A stretch of 64,000 nucleotides of DNA from Paraburkholderia caledonica NBRC 102488 (lineage in GTDB: Bacteria; Pseudomonadota; Gammaproteobacteria; Burkholderiales; Burkholderiaceae), in NCBI RefSeq assembly GCF_000685095.1, contig NZ_BAYE01000011.1, positions 62,001-126,000 of the forward strand. The letters are read 5' to 3'. The position numbers and the translations under genes were made by a program. A model generated the notes under the pieces. That model saw nothing but the letters and a program-made list of their open reading frames with translations. It was not told the DNA's origin and did no database searches. The stretch's first letter is position 1, and each line of letters starts with the position of its first letter. Of this stretch, positions 44,337 to 53,423 are shown one piece after another.

Positions 44337-45875
44337 ATGAGACGAATCTCTTTCGCCAACCAGCTTGTGCTTCTCTGGGCGTTGATCGCCGTGGTCTGCA
44401 CACTGCTCGCCGGCGTGATCTGGCTCCTGTTCCAGACGGACCAGAGCCGGCAGATTTCCGCCGCGAGTCAACAATCCATTGCGGCTTGCGAGCATGTGGC
44501 GGCACGTTACTCTCCGTCTCGCCTCGCCGCCAACAGTCCTTACGATGCCGACCTGATGCATGCGGTACTCGATACCGTCCTCATTCAGGCTCCGAAAATC
44601 GAAGGAGGCTTCTGGAAGAACGATGCCACGGGACCATCGCATGCCTCTGAAGACACGTCCCGCACGACGAACGGCTTTCTTGCCTATTCATTCCCCACAT
44701 ATGAAGGCACTGGCGTTAAGCGCGATATTCCGCAAGCAGAAACACCGCTGATACTTCGCGCGCTGCACCGGGCAGCGTCGGCAGGTGCGACCGTTTCCGA
44801 TTCCGTTCCTGCAGGAGAAGGCGCAACCGTCGCCTCTGCGTGTCCCGTGTCCGGTGGCCCTGCGCTCTATGCGTGGACCCTGACCAGGGCACAAGCTCCT
44901 CTCGGGCAATATGGGCACATGCTCATGCTATCGCTGGTCGTCGTTCTAACGGCCATTCTGCTTCTCGCTCTTGTCCTGGGCCTGGGCTTGCGCCGTTGGC
45001 GGAAAAACCTGTCGCAGCTCGAGCAGTCTTTATCGTCCGGGACGGCGGCCTCGTGTTCCGAGCTTCCGTCTCCAGGCGAGCCCGACCTCGACAAAATTGT
45101 CAATGCTGTCAACGTCTTCGCTGCGCGCCTGAGGGAATCGCAAGCCCAGGCCTCCGCCTTGCACGAGAAGTTATCGCAAGCCGAGCGGTTTGCCTCTCTC
45201 GGCAAACTGGCCGCACAGGTCGCGCATGAAATTCGTAATCCGCTTGGGGCCGTCAGGCTGAAGCTGGAAAACGCTCTGGCACATGAAAAAGACACACCGC
45301 GTCAATCGCTGACGTCGGCTCTCGGCCAGGTAGAGCGCATAGAAACCCAGGTAACGAGTCTGCTGGCTTTGACGCAGCCAGTCACGCTCGCGGTGAAGAC
45401 AGTCGACGCCGCACAATGGGTGACGTCGACGGCCGCGACACATCAGGAGCAGGCAAGGATCAAGGGCGTGACGCTCAGCGTCAATGCCGACCTGCCGGCG
45501 TCGTCGGAGCGGGGTACTGACGCCGCGCCGGCGAAGTTCGATCCCTTACAGATGGCAAGAGCAGTCGATAATCTGATCCTGAATGCAATCCGGCATGCAC
45601 CGCGGCAAGGTAACGTCACCGTCAACGCAAATCGCGTCGAAACCGGTCACGCGAGCCTGATGCGAATTGCCGTCGTCGATAATGGCCCGGGAGTTGCGTT
45701 AGCCGACCGCGAACGCATTTTCGAACCATTCGTCACGGGTCGGCCCGACGGCTCGGGACTCGGGCTCGCAGTGGCGAGAGAGGTGGCTACGGCGCATGGC
45801 GGCCGCGCGTATGTAGCCGATATGGAGAGCGGCGCGTGTTTCGTCATTGAGGTCCCATGGCACACATACTCGTAG
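44337..45875 (+). CDS. NtrB-like membrane sensor histidine kinase
   Basis: A 512-residue kinase with two membrane helices (about 9-32 and 198-220) enclosing a periplasmic sensor of about 165 residues. A HAMP-like linker, HisKA with H297 (QVAHEIRNPLGAV) and a HATPase with NLILNAIRHA, DNGPGVA and GSGLGLAVAR follow. The HEIRNPL motif is typical of kinases that pair with NtrC-type regulators. Its stop overlaps the regulator start by 19 bp. ATG 44337 follows GCAGCGGAGC. The periplasmic ligand is unknown. Confidence 0.92.
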   Translation: MRRISFANQLVLLWALIAVVCTLLAGVIWLLFQTDQSRQISAASQQSIAACEHVAARYSPSRLAANSPYDADLMHAVLDTVLIQAPKIEGGFWKNDATGPSHASEDTSRTTNGFLAYSFPTYEGTGVKRDIPQAETPLILRALHRAASAGATVSDSVPAGEGATVASACPVSGGPALYAWTLTRAQAPLGQYGHMLMLSLVVVLTAILLLALVLGLGLRRWRKNLSQLEQSLSSGTAASCSELPSPGEPDLDKIVNAVNVFAARLRESQAQASALHEKLSQAERFASLGKLAAQVAHEIRNPLGAVRLKLENALAHEKDTPRQSLTSALGQVERIETQVTSLLALTQPVTLAVKTVDAAQWVTSTAATHQEQARIKGVTLSVNADLPASSERGTDAAPAKFDPLQMARAVDNLILNAIRHAPRQGNVTVNANRVETGHASLMRIAVVDNGPGVALADRERIFEPFVTGRPDGSGLGLAVAREVATAHGGRAYVADMESGACFVIEVPWHTYS

Positions 45876-47233
45876 TCGACGACGACAACGGCTTTCGCGA
45901 AGGCCTCGTCGAAACGCTGGTTGATCTCGGACATAGCGTGGACGAGGCACGCTCCGGCGAACAGGCGCTGGAAATGCTTGAGAGCACGGGTACGCCATTC
46001 ACCTGCATGTTCCTGGATTTCCGCCTGCCTGGCATGGACGGCCTGGCAGTATTGGACGCTCTTCGAAAAACGGCAAAGGGACAGGCGTTGCCGGTGGTGA
46101 TGCTCACGGGTTTCGCATCGAGCGATAACACGATTGGGGCAATGACGCTGGGAGCGTTCGACCACTTGACCAAGCCGGTCGGTAGACAGGCAATCCAGTC
46201 ACTACTCGCGCGCATCATCGCCTCCACGGGCACGAGTGATTCCGCCGCAAACGCATCGCATCCGTTCAGCGCGGAGTCGGCGGGCGCGAGGCCCCGGCTA
46301 CTCGGAGTAAGCGACACGTTGCGCGAGGTGCAGAAACAGATCGGACGCGCGGCATCGTCTGAAGCAACCGTCCTGTTTACCGGTGAGACAGGAACAGGAA
46401 AGGAAGTCGCGGCGCGCGTGCTTCATGACGCGTCGAGGCGCAGCGGCAAGCCGTTCGTCGCAGTGAATTGCGCGGCGATTCCCGCCGAGCTCCTCGAAAG
46501 CGAATTGTTCGGTCATGTCAAAGGTGCGTTCACGGGTGCAACCGCGGACCGGCCCGGCTGCTTTGCAGCGGCAGACGGCGGAACCTTGCTGCTCGATGAA
46601 ATCGGCGACATGCCATTGCCCATGCAGGCCAAACTGTTACGGGTAATCCAGGAACGGCACATCACCCCGCTCGGTTCCAACCGCGTGATTCCCGTCGACA
46701 TCAGGCTGGTTGCCGCTACGCACAGAAACTTGCAGACCATGGTCGAGGCGGGGGAATTCAGGGAAGACCTGCTTTACCGGCTGAAGATCATTCCTATCGC
46801 GTTACCTCCGCTGCGCGAGCGGCTAGCAGATATCCTTCCGCTCGCCGAACACTTTCTTGCTGAGGTCGCGAAAGCGAGGTCACGCGAACTGCGTTTGTCG
46901 CTACCGGCGCAGCATCTGCTCGTGGGTTACGCATGGCCCGGCAATGTGCGTGAACTGAGAAATGCAGTGGAACGCGCCGGCGCACTCGCTCCGGGAGCGA
47001 TGATCACGGCGGAGGATCTCGGCTTCCTCAATGGCAAGCCGGACATTGGCGAGCCACTAGTGGGTACCGGCCTGCTCGAGATGACGCTTCCCGACGCAGT
47101 GGAAACACTCGAACGCGCGTTGATCTCCCACGCGTTGACGCTTGCGAGCAATAACCGTGCGGATGCAGCCCGACGCCTCGGAATCAGCCGCCAAACGCTC
47201 TATGCAAAGCTGGCCGCGCTCAAGATCGAGTGA
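45857..47233 (+). CDS. NtrC-family sigma-54-dependent response regulator
   Basis: A 458-residue activator: receiver with D54 (MFLDFRLPGMDG), AAA+ domain with Walker A GETGTGKE (about 176) and the sigma-54 contact loop GAFTGA (about 223). The C-terminus is a Fis-type HTH (NNRADAARRLGISRQTLYAK). All motifs for sigma-54 activation are intact. Partner is the kinase overlapping upstream. Immediately downstream lie an inverted repeat and a sigma-54 promoter, so its target is very probably the operon that follows. Confidence 0.95.
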   Translation: MAHILVVDDDNGFREGLVETLVDLGHSVDEARSGEQALEMLESTGTPFTCMFLDFRLPGMDGLAVLDALRKTAKGQALPVVMLTGFASSDNTIGAMTLGAFDHLTKPVGRQAIQSLLARIIASTGTSDSAANASHPFSAESAGARPRLLGVSDTLREVQKQIGRAASSEATVLFTGETGTGKEVAARVLHDASRRSGKPFVAVNCAAIPAELLESELFGHVKGAFTGATADRPGCFAAADGGTLLLDEIGDMPLPMQAKLLRVIQERHITPLGSNRVIPVDIRLVAATHRNLQTMVEAGEFREDLLYRLKIIPIALPPLRERLADILPLAEHFLAEVAKARSRELRLSLPAQHLLVGYAWPGNVRELRNAVERAGALAPGAMITAEDLGFLNGKPDIGEPLVGTGLLEMTLPDAVETLERALISHALTLASNNRADAARRLGISRQTLYAKLAALKIE

Positions 47234-47261
47234 GGTGTCAAGCAAGCCGACACCAGGTGTC
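47234..47261. promoter_or_regulatory. Candidate upstream activator site for the NtrC-like regulator
   Basis: GGTGTC at 47234-47239, GACACC at 47249-47254 and GGTGTC at 47256-47261. The last two form a perfect dyad (GACACC-A-GGTGTC). The cluster lies about 65-90 bp upstream of the GG-N10-GC promoter, as expected for an enhancer bound by the regulator encoded just before it. Confidence 0.55.
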
Positions 47262-47325
47262 TGGATGATGGACAGATATCCTGCTGCATCGGGTGCGAAG
47301 CCCCTTTCTAAAGGGATGCGCTGCA

Positions 47326-47341
47326 TGGCATAGCCTTTGCA
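47326..47341 (+). promoter_or_regulatory. Sigma-54 (-24/-12) promoter
   Basis: TGGCATAGCCTTTGCA matches the sigma-54 consensus TGGCAC-N5-TTGCA with the invariant GG at 47327-47328 and GC at 47339-47340, exactly ten bases apart. It lies 32 bp upstream of the ATG at 47373, giving a leader of about 20 bases. The divergence from consensus is one base at the -24 element. Confidence 0.75.
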
Positions 47342-47372
47342 AAAGTCTCCGTGTCGTTCATCGGAGAACATC

Positions 47373-48185
47373 ATGGCTGTCAACGAATCCGTCCAGTTTT
47401 GCCGGCATGCCACGCCCGCAAGTCACACGCACTCCATCGCGAAGCTTGCCCGGGCCGTAGCACTCTCGCTCGGTGCCGTCACCATTGCTTGCGCTGCTCA
47501 AACGCGGCCCGCCGAAGGCCCGGGCGCGCCTCCATCGCCGCCGCTCGCAGGCATGCCTGCGCCGGCAACGGCAGCACCTGACGCCCCTCCTCCACCGGGT
47601 CGTGCACCCGTGCTTCCGACAGATCAGCAACAGGTACGAGTCGCGAACGGCACGGTAAGCCGCTTTGTGATTAATCCTGAGGGCGATGTCGATGGCTTCG
47701 TTCTGCATGACGGCTCGCTGGTCCGCTTCCCGCCGCATATGGGTTCGCAACTGATGGGCGTCGTTCATCAAGGTGATCCGGTTCGGATTGCCGGCGTGTC
47801 CAATGGCGCGGGCGACGTCGCAGCGCAGCGGATCACAAATGAACGGACGTCGCAGCAGATCGTCGATCAGCCGCCGCCCCTTGGCGCAACGCCAATGCCG
47901 CCCGCACTACGCGGCGCGGGTCTCGTGAAACTCAGCGTTAAGGGCGCTGTCGCGCGAGTCATGACGGCGCCCCACGGAGAACCCGACGGCGTGATGCTCG
48001 CCAACGGCACCATCATCAGGATGCCGCCGCCCGTCGCGCAACAGTTTGCGAATCTGCTGCGACCGGATGTGGTGGTTGCCGCGAGCGGCTACGGAACGCG
48101 CAATCAATACGGCGAAGCATTGCAGGCTACCGCTTTCGGCGCGCCCGGCAACGTCACGCAGTTGTATAGCGACACGCGCAACTAA
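47373..48185 (+). CDS. Exported protein with two repeats of a ~75-residue module
   Basis: A 270-residue protein. An N-terminal hydrophobic segment (ARAVALSLGAVTIACAAQ) suggests export, followed by a proline-rich linker (residues about 50-90). Two copies of a module then follow, with the pattern G-V-S-x-F-x-x-N-P-x-G-x-x-D-G-x-x-L-x-D-G-x-x-V-R-F-P-P-H (about 95-170 and 190-262). The shape suggests a beta-barrel, perhaps an OB-like fold (inference). ATG 47373 follows CGGAGAACATC. It is the first gene behind the sigma-54 promoter. Function unknown. Confidence 0.7.
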   Translation: MAVNESVQFCRHATPASHTHSIAKLARAVALSLGAVTIACAAQTRPAEGPGAPPSPPLAGMPAPATAAPDAPPPPGRAPVLPTDQQQVRVANGTVSRFVINPEGDVDGFVLHDGSLVRFPPHMGSQLMGVVHQGDPVRIAGVSNGAGDVAAQRITNERTSQQIVDQPPPLGATPMPPALRGAGLVKLSVKGAVARVMTAPHGEPDGVMLANGTIIRMPPPVAQQFANLLRPDVVVAASGYGTRNQYGEALQATAFGAPGNVTQLYSDTRN

Positions 48186-48208
48186 TTAATCTTTACTGGA
48201 GCTACACC

Positions 48209-48781
48209 ATGCATTGGATCGACCCGACTTGCCTGCAGGAAACCCGCGGTACCGTCAGCCAGTTTCTGCTGAATTCCCATGGAGAACTGGACGGCCTGAT
48301 TCTCGGCAACGGCAGACAGGTGCATTTCCCGCCGCATCTGTCCCAGCAGATCGCCAAACACATCAGCGTGGGCGACAAGGTTCGCGTGCGAGGAGTCAAG
48401 CCGCGCGCCGCCGATATCGTCGCTGCTGTTCAGTTGACGACGGCAACAGGCGTCGAGATTGTCGACGAAGGCCCGCACGGGCAGGTCAAAAAGCACGAGA
48501 AGCCGCACGCAAACACGCGCCCCATCGAGTTAAGTGGAGAAATAAAGCTCTCGCTTTATGGGCCGAAAGGAGAACTGCGCGGCGCATTGCTGAGCGACGG
48601 CACTTCCCTGCGGATGGCTCCGCACGCCGCAGACGAACTGTCCAGTTACCTCGCCCCCGGCGCGCACATACAGGTGTGGGGTCACGCAGTGAAGAACCGG
48701 TACGGAAAGACTGTCGAAGTCGAGCACATCGCGGAACTCGTCGATGACGATGACGATGACGCTTCAATGAACGCGGATTGA
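48209..48781 (+). CDS. Cytosolic paralogue with two copies of the same module
   Basis: A 190-residue protein without a signal peptide. It carries the same module twice: GTVSQFLLNSHGELDG, then VHFPPHLSQQIAKHI (about 13-80); and SGEIKLSLYGPKGELRG, then LRMAPHAADELSSYL (about 107-170). It ends in a run of six aspartates. Both copies align with the two modules of the upstream exported protein. ATG 48209 lies 23 bp after the upstream stop behind ACTGGAGCTACACC. One exported and one apparently cytosolic member in one sigma-54 operon is unusual. Function unknown. Confidence 0.7.
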   Translation: MHWIDPTCLQETRGTVSQFLLNSHGELDGLILGNGRQVHFPPHLSQQIAKHISVGDKVRVRGVKPRAADIVAAVQLTTATGVEIVDEGPHGQVKKHEKPHANTRPIELSGEIKLSLYGPKGELRGALLSDGTSLRMAPHAADELSSYLAPGAHIQVWGHAVKNRYGKTVEVEHIAELVDDDDDDASMNAD

Positions 48782-48836
48782 TCGCAAAGTCATTGGTGGA
48801 AAGCGGATTCGAACCGCACCCTAACGGGAGAAAATC

Positions 48837-50147
48837 GTGAACGCGGATCGTGCACACCAATCACTGGAGCGCGAAGCAACCGTGCGTCCATCGTCCCGAA
48901 GCCTGCGCGGTCTGGATGCGCTCAATTTCCTGATGGCCGATGTTCGCGACGGTTTGGGGCCCTTCCTGTCGGTGTATCTCAAGGGCACCCAGCACTGGAG
49001 CTCGGGGAACATCGGCCTCGTCATGGCCGCGAGCGGCATTGCAGCGGCGATCTGCCAGATCCCCGCTGGCCTGATTGTCGACACGGTTCGCGTGAAGCGG
49101 CTGCTGATCGCGATATCGGGTTTGCTGGTGGCAGCCGGATGTATTCTGATCGCGTTTTTTCCGAAGCTGCCCACCGTGCTCGCCGCGCAGATCACGCTCG
49201 GCGCAGCGTCCGCAATCATTCCTCCCTGCCTTGCCGCGCTGAGCCTTGGCGTGGTCGGTCACCGTCTGATGCCCGCTCGGATCAGCCGAAACGAAGGATT
49301 CAACCACGCCGGGAACTTCACGGCTGCAATCCTGGCGGGCGGGCTTGGACAGTATGTCGGCGTCAAATGGCTGTTCTACCTCGTATGCGCGTTCGCAATA
49401 GCGAGCGCCCTCGTGGTGCTGTTGATCAACCCGAAAGAAATTGACCATGAGCTTGCACGCGGTGCCGACAGCACTTCAGATGAGCCCACGCGCCACAATC
49501 CGCTTAGCTTCTCAGCGCTATGGAAAAAGCGTGACCTGAAGGTGTTCATTGTCTCCGTGATGCTCTTTCACTTCGGCAACGCGGCCATGCTGCCGCTTGC
49601 GGGCCAGGTCATCGCTAAAGTGCATCCGGGAATGGATGTCATCGCACTGAGCGCGTGCGTAATCGCGGCGCAACTCGTCATGGTCGCGGTCGCGGCGGGT
49701 GTGGGTCACGCGCTACGCAGGGGAATTGGACGCAAGAGCATATTCCTCGTTGCATTGGCTGTGCTGCCGGTGCGAGGTGTGCTCTTTTCCATGACCAGCA
49801 GCCCGTATGCGGTGGTCCTGATCCAGTTACTCGACGGGATCGCTGCCGGCATCTTCGGCGTGATCGGCGTGGTTATCGCGTCCGACGTGATGCGCGGAAC
49901 GGGCCGGTTCAATCTTGCGCAGGGTCTGATGGCGCTTGCGGTCGGAATAGGCGCGGCACTCAGCAATGTGACGGGTGGCTATGTCGTCGAGAAGTTCGGC
50001 TTCGCCCCGGGGTTTCTCACCCTGGCTGCAATCAGCGTGTTTGCGCTTGTCTTCTTCGCGGTATTCATGCCAGAAACACGACGGGACGACGATGCCGAAG
50101 CCGCTCCAGACGCGCGGCCGTCAGAATTGATCTCCGCTCGCAACTGA
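48837..50147 (+). CDS. MFS transporter
   Basis: A 436-residue, twelve-helix major facilitator with a central loop near residues 195-225 and the usual inter-helix motif (AGLIVDTVRVKRLL). It starts with GTG at 48837 behind GGGAGAAAATC, 55 bp after the module protein, so it probably belongs to the same sigma-54 operon. The substrate cannot be predicted; position suggests export or import of whatever the NtrBC-like pair senses. Confidence 0.82.
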   Translation: MNADRAHQSLEREATVRPSSRSLRGLDALNFLMADVRDGLGPFLSVYLKGTQHWSSGNIGLVMAASGIAAAICQIPAGLIVDTVRVKRLLIAISGLLVAAGCILIAFFPKLPTVLAAQITLGAASAIIPPCLAALSLGVVGHRLMPARISRNEGFNHAGNFTAAILAGGLGQYVGVKWLFYLVCAFAIASALVVLLINPKEIDHELARGADSTSDEPTRHNPLSFSALWKKRDLKVFIVSVMLFHFGNAAMLPLAGQVIAKVHPGMDVIALSACVIAAQLVMVAVAAGVGHALRRGIGRKSIFLVALAVLPVRGVLFSMTSSPYAVVLIQLLDGIAAGIFGVIGVVIASDVMRGTGRFNLAQGLMALAVGIGAALSNVTGGYVVEKFGFAPGFLTLAAISVFALVFFAVFMPETRRDDDAEAAPDARPSELISARN

Positions 50148-50207
50148 TTGCACACAGAATATGTGCTTCTGCTTCTGCGTGCGATTGCGGTTGGCAAAGA
50201 CTCCTCA

Positions 50208-50219
50208 ATAACTTGTTAT
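50208..50219. promoter_or_regulatory. Short dyad before the CGNR regulator gene
   Basis: ATAAC-TT-GTTAT, an AT-rich inverted repeat 49 bp upstream of the regulator start. It may be an autoregulatory operator overlapping the promoter. The arms are only five bases, so the evidence is thin. Confidence 0.25.
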
Positions 50220-50268
50220 ACGCAATTTCAACGGTTACAATTTGGATCAGGTTACCGGAGAACGCCTG

Positions 50269-50853
50269 ATGCCCGCCCAAGAATTCCTGATACTTGCCGA
50301 CAACCCCGCGCTGGATTTTCTCAACACCCTCGCGCAAGGTGAAGACGGGCCGGTGGAGTACCTGTCAACGAATAAAGACGTGATAGCCTGGCTGCAGAGA
50401 ACGGGTTATGTGAGCGAACGGGGCCCGCGCGCCTTTCCGCGTGACGTCCTGGCGGAGAGCGCGCGGGCGTTGAGAGAAATGATCCGAAAACTGCTTACGC
50501 AGCGCAAACTTGGCAAGAACATTGATATCGGCGCGCTTAACTCGTTTCTAATGCACGGCAGATACACAGTGCAACTGGCGCGGGCAAGCAACGGCGAGTT
50601 GGAAGTCAGAGATCACTTTGATATCGACACACCCGAACAGCTTTTGGCACCCGTAGCCCGAGCTGCCGCGGAGCTGATCGCGACGGGCGACTTCGATCTG
50701 GTTCGCAAGTGCGAGGCAGACGATTGCGTACTATGGTTCTACGACAGGACCAAAGCGCACCGTAGAAGGTGGTGCAGCATGGCCCTTTGCGGGAACCGCC
50801 ACAAAGTGGCGCAATTTCGCCAACGTCAGAAAGACAATGCGGAGCTTGAGTAA
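50269..50853 (+). CDS. CGNR zinc-finger transcriptional regulator (ABATE domain)
   Basis: A 194-residue protein with an N-terminal ABATE domain (LADNPALDFLNTLAQ) and the C-terminal CGNR zinc finger (CEADDCVLWFYD, then CSMALCGNRHKVAQFRQRQ). The zinc ligands are the four cysteines. Members regulate stress or transport genes and are frequently next to MFS transporters, as here. ATG 50269 has GGAG eight bases upstream; an upstream TTG at 50242 is unlikely. Confidence 0.85.
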   Translation: MPAQEFLILADNPALDFLNTLAQGEDGPVEYLSTNKDVIAWLQRTGYVSERGPRAFPRDVLAESARALREMIRKLLTQRKLGKNIDIGALNSFLMHGRYTVQLARASNGELEVRDHFDIDTPEQLLAPVARAAAELIATGDFDLVRKCEADDCVLWFYDRTKAHRRRWCSMALCGNRHKVAQFRQRQKDNAELE

Positions 50854-50970
50854 AGCGCTCCGCGAGCAATTACATTTCGTCCGCCCTTACTTTCCGATAA
50901 CAAGAACGCGCCATCCACTTTTGAAGCGCGGTCAGTCGAAGCGATGACGACGCACCCCGAATCAGGCAAG

Positions 50971-51843
50971 TTAACCAAGCAACTCCCTGATCGCCGACGC
51001 GATCTCTTGCGCGTGCGTTTCGAGTGCGAAGTGTCCGGTATCGAGCATCGTCACCGTTGCTTGCGGGATATCGCGGCGAAAGGCCTGAGCGCCCGGCGGA
51101 ATAAAGAACGGATCGTGCTTGCCCCAGATGACCAGCGTAGGCGGCTTCACGTCGCGGAAGAACTTCTGGAACGTCGGGTACATCTTCACATTCGACGCGT
51201 AGTCCAGAAACAGATCCAGCTGGATATCTTTCTGGCCTGGGCGCTCCAGCAGCGCCGCATCGAGTGTGTAGGACTCAGGTGCGATCGAGTCCGGATTCGA
51301 TACGCCGTGCACATACTGAAACCTGGTTCCTTCGTAGTTCAACACTGCGTCGTGAACCACCTGCCGGTTGGCCGCCGAGGGTTCAGCCCAAAATTTTCTG
51401 ATCGGCGCCCAGGCGTCGCCCAACCCCTCTTCGTACGCGTTGCCGTTTTGCGAAATCAGTGCACGCACGCGGTCCGGGTACTTCACTGCGAGACGAAAAC
51501 CTGTCGGCGCGCCATAGTCGAACACGTAAATCGCGTAGCTCGTAAGTTCGAGCTTGTCGACAAAGGCCGCCACTGTCTCCGCCAGCGCATCGAATGTGTA
51601 TTTGTAATTGCGCGAGGCAGGAACGTTCGTAAAGCCGAAGCCCGGTAAGTCTGGCGCGATGACCCTATAGCGGTCGGCGAGTCTTGGAATCAGATCGCGA
51701 TACATGTGAGACGACGAAGGAAACCCGTGGAGAAGCAGGACCACCGGTGCGTCCTTCTCGCCTGCTTCCCGATAGAACATATCGATGCCATCCGCCTCGA
51801 TACGCTTGATCGATACCGATGGAATGCTGTTGCCGTTAGACAT
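50971..51843 (-). CDS. Alpha/beta hydrolase (haloalkane dehalogenase/epoxide hydrolase-like)
   Basis: A 290-residue hydrolase: oxyanion motif LLLHGFPSSSHMYR, nucleophile elbow VFDYGAPTG with aspartate as nucleophile, acid near KHDPFF, and histidine in DTGHFALETH. An aspartate nucleophile points to epoxide or haloalkane hydrolysis and not esters. ATG 51843 has TGGAGG upstream. It is a single-gene unit separated from its neighbours. Confidence 0.82.
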   Translation of the reverse strand: MSNGNSIPSVSIKRIEADGIDMFYREAGEKDAPVVLLLHGFPSSSHMYRDLIPRLADRYRVIAPDLPGFGFTNVPASRNYKYTFDALAETVAAFVDKLELTSYAIYVFDYGAPTGFRLAVKYPDRVRALISQNGNAYEEGLGDAWAPIRKFWAEPSAANRQVVHDAVLNYEGTRFQYVHGVSNPDSIAPESYTLDAALLERPGQKDIQLDLFLDYASNVKMYPTFQKFFRDVKPPTLVIWGKHDPFFIPPGAQAFRRDIPQATVTMLDTGHFALETHAQEIASAIRELLG

Positions 51844-52002
51844 GAAGACCTCCAGTAGAGACGCAGGATCGAGCCGACTACGCTGCGAGTTGTGGCCTCT
51901 ATCGTAGACGTCTTTCGTAACTTTTCAAAGTTGTTTTTACTGGTTACTCGATCCGCTTATAGATCGTTGCCCTGGACAATCTGGCGCGGCTGCCTTACAC
52001 GC

Positions 52003-52647
52003 TCAACTCCAGCGAAGCGACACGCGCGCGAGCAGATAACCGGCGAGCGCCGGAATCGCCATCCCGACCGAATACCAGGCCGCCCAGAACGGCACACTCA
52101 TTTCGGGACAGCGAAGCACATAAGCGAGCGTGGCGAGCGCTCCGGACAGCAGACCAGTGGCTGCACCGGTCAGCCGCAGCCGCGTGGGCGCGAGCCCCCG
52201 CATCGCCCACGACAATGCAAGGTAGCAAGGCACCGACAGCAACGCGATCAGTACAGGACACTGTCTCCATGTATGACCGAACACGAGCGCCTCGCGGGCC
52301 GCTGCAGGAGCCGCCATCAGCACGGCAATCGCTGCCGCCCACACCGCCGCATATGGCAAGGCGAGCAAGAACCACGCGCGTCCCGGCGAGAAGCCGGGAA
52401 TCGACAGACGCGCGGCGACAAGAATGGCGGCGGCTGCGGACAACAGCGGAAACGCGAGCTTGCCCCAGAACAAGGGCCTGGTGAAAAGCGCGGCAAGACC
52501 AGGCTGCACTCCGCGGCTGACGACGACCGCCACGAGCGCCGCCAGCACGCCGATAGTCAACGCAATGCAGAAACGGTTGAACACGGCGCGCCGGCTTTGC
52601 GGTACGAGGCCCGTCGCGAGAAGGGAAATGACCTGATCTGTGTTCAT
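52003..52647 (-). CDS. NrsF-family membrane anti-sigma factor (DUF1109)
   Basis: A 214-residue protein with six predicted transmembrane helices and no large soluble domain, matching DUF1109/NrsF. These proteins bind and inhibit the ECF sigma factor encoded next to them until oxidants or metals are sensed. Cysteines lie in RFCIA, RQCPV, SVPCY and LRCPE, candidates for the sensing thiols. The start at 52647 follows AGGATAGGCAAC, 5 bp after the sigma gene stop. Confidence 0.85.
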   Translation of the reverse strand: MNTDQVISLLATGLVPQSRRAVFNRFCIALTIGVLAALVAVVVSRGVQPGLAALFTRPLFWGKLAFPLLSAAAAILVAARLSIPGFSPGRAWFLLALPYAAVWAAAIAVLMAAPAAAREALVFGHTWRQCPVLIALLSVPCYLALSWAMRGLAPTRLRLTGAATGLLSGALATLAYVLRCPEMSVPFWAAWYSVGMAIPALAGYLLARVSLRWS

Positions 52648-52652
52648 GTTGC

Positions 52653-53234
52653 CTATCCTCGAATCAGGCGCGACAGCGCCTTGATGCCACGATGAATGCC
52701 GACCTTGACTGCGGCTTCCGAAAGCCCCGTCAACTTCGCGGTTTCTGCTACTGACATGCCATGTAGCCGGACGTGCTGAATTGGCGCGCGCTGACGCTCG
52801 GGCAACCGTTCGAGCAGGCTGCCGATGTCGCGCCGCGCATCGAGCGATTCGGTTTCGGACACTGCGAACAGTTCTGCATCGTCGACAATCGGATCGTGCA
52901 GCGCCTCGCGATGGGCACGGGCCCGCAAAAAATCCGCTACCTTATGGCGAACAATGGCGGACGCCCATGCGGTCAACGGCACCTGATTCCGATAGGTGTG
53001 CAGCCCGTTGTGCAGCGCGAATAACACTTCCTGAAGCACGTCTTCGACGTCGTCCTCGTAGGCGCGTAAGCGTCGTCTCAGCATGCCACGCAGATAACCG
53101 GAAAGTATTCGCAGAAACGACGCATACGCCGTCGCATCGCCGTCGATCGCCCGGTGTAGCAAAGCTTTCAATCGTTCTTCCACTCCATTCGCAGCCGCGC
53201 GATGGGTCGTTTCATCGGGCGCGATCACAGACAC
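52653..53234 (-). CDS. ECF sigma factor, SigF-like
   Basis: A 193-residue sigma-70 family ECF factor: region 2 (RLRAYEDDVEDVLQEVLFAL, then WASAIVRHKVADFLRARA) and region 4 (LLERLPERQRAPIQHVRLHG, HTH SVAETAKLTGLSEAAVKVGI). It starts with GTG at 53234; a nearby out-of-frame ATG stops quickly. Its gene precedes the NrsF anti-sigma gene. The likely autoregulatory promoter is at 53308-53333. Confidence 0.92.
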   Translation of the reverse strand: MSVIAPDETTHRAAANGVEERLKALLHRAIDGDATAYASFLRILSGYLRGMLRRRLRAYEDDVEDVLQEVLFALHNGLHTYRNQVPLTAWASAIVRHKVADFLRARAHREALHDPIVDDAELFAVSETESLDARRDIGSLLERLPERQRAPIQHVRLHGMSVAETAKLTGLSEAAVKVGIHRGIKALSRLIRG

Positions 53235-53307
53235 TTATCCATCGTCCCTTGCTCAATTAGAAATTCGTGCGGGCGATGCTGCGTCCGCCACACCTCATAA
53301 GTGTTAA

Positions 53308-53333
53308 GTCGGCGGAAGGCGCCCGATAGTTAC
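53308..53333 (-). promoter_or_regulatory. Candidate ECF promoter of the sigma/anti-sigma operon
   Basis: Read on the minus strand: GCTGTAACT, then 16 bases, then CGACTTA, about 74 bp before the GTG start. It matches the divergent DoxX promoter at both elements and in spacer length. It also resembles the GTAACC-N16-CGAA motif reported for Caulobacter SigF (from memory). This supports autoregulation. Confidence 0.6.
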
Positions 53334-53423
53334 AGCATCCTCAAAAAATATCTGTACGCCCTGACGCGCTGGCAGCGACTCGCGAGCCGGCGTCATTGAT
53401 AACCCACGAATTGCCGGAACGCT

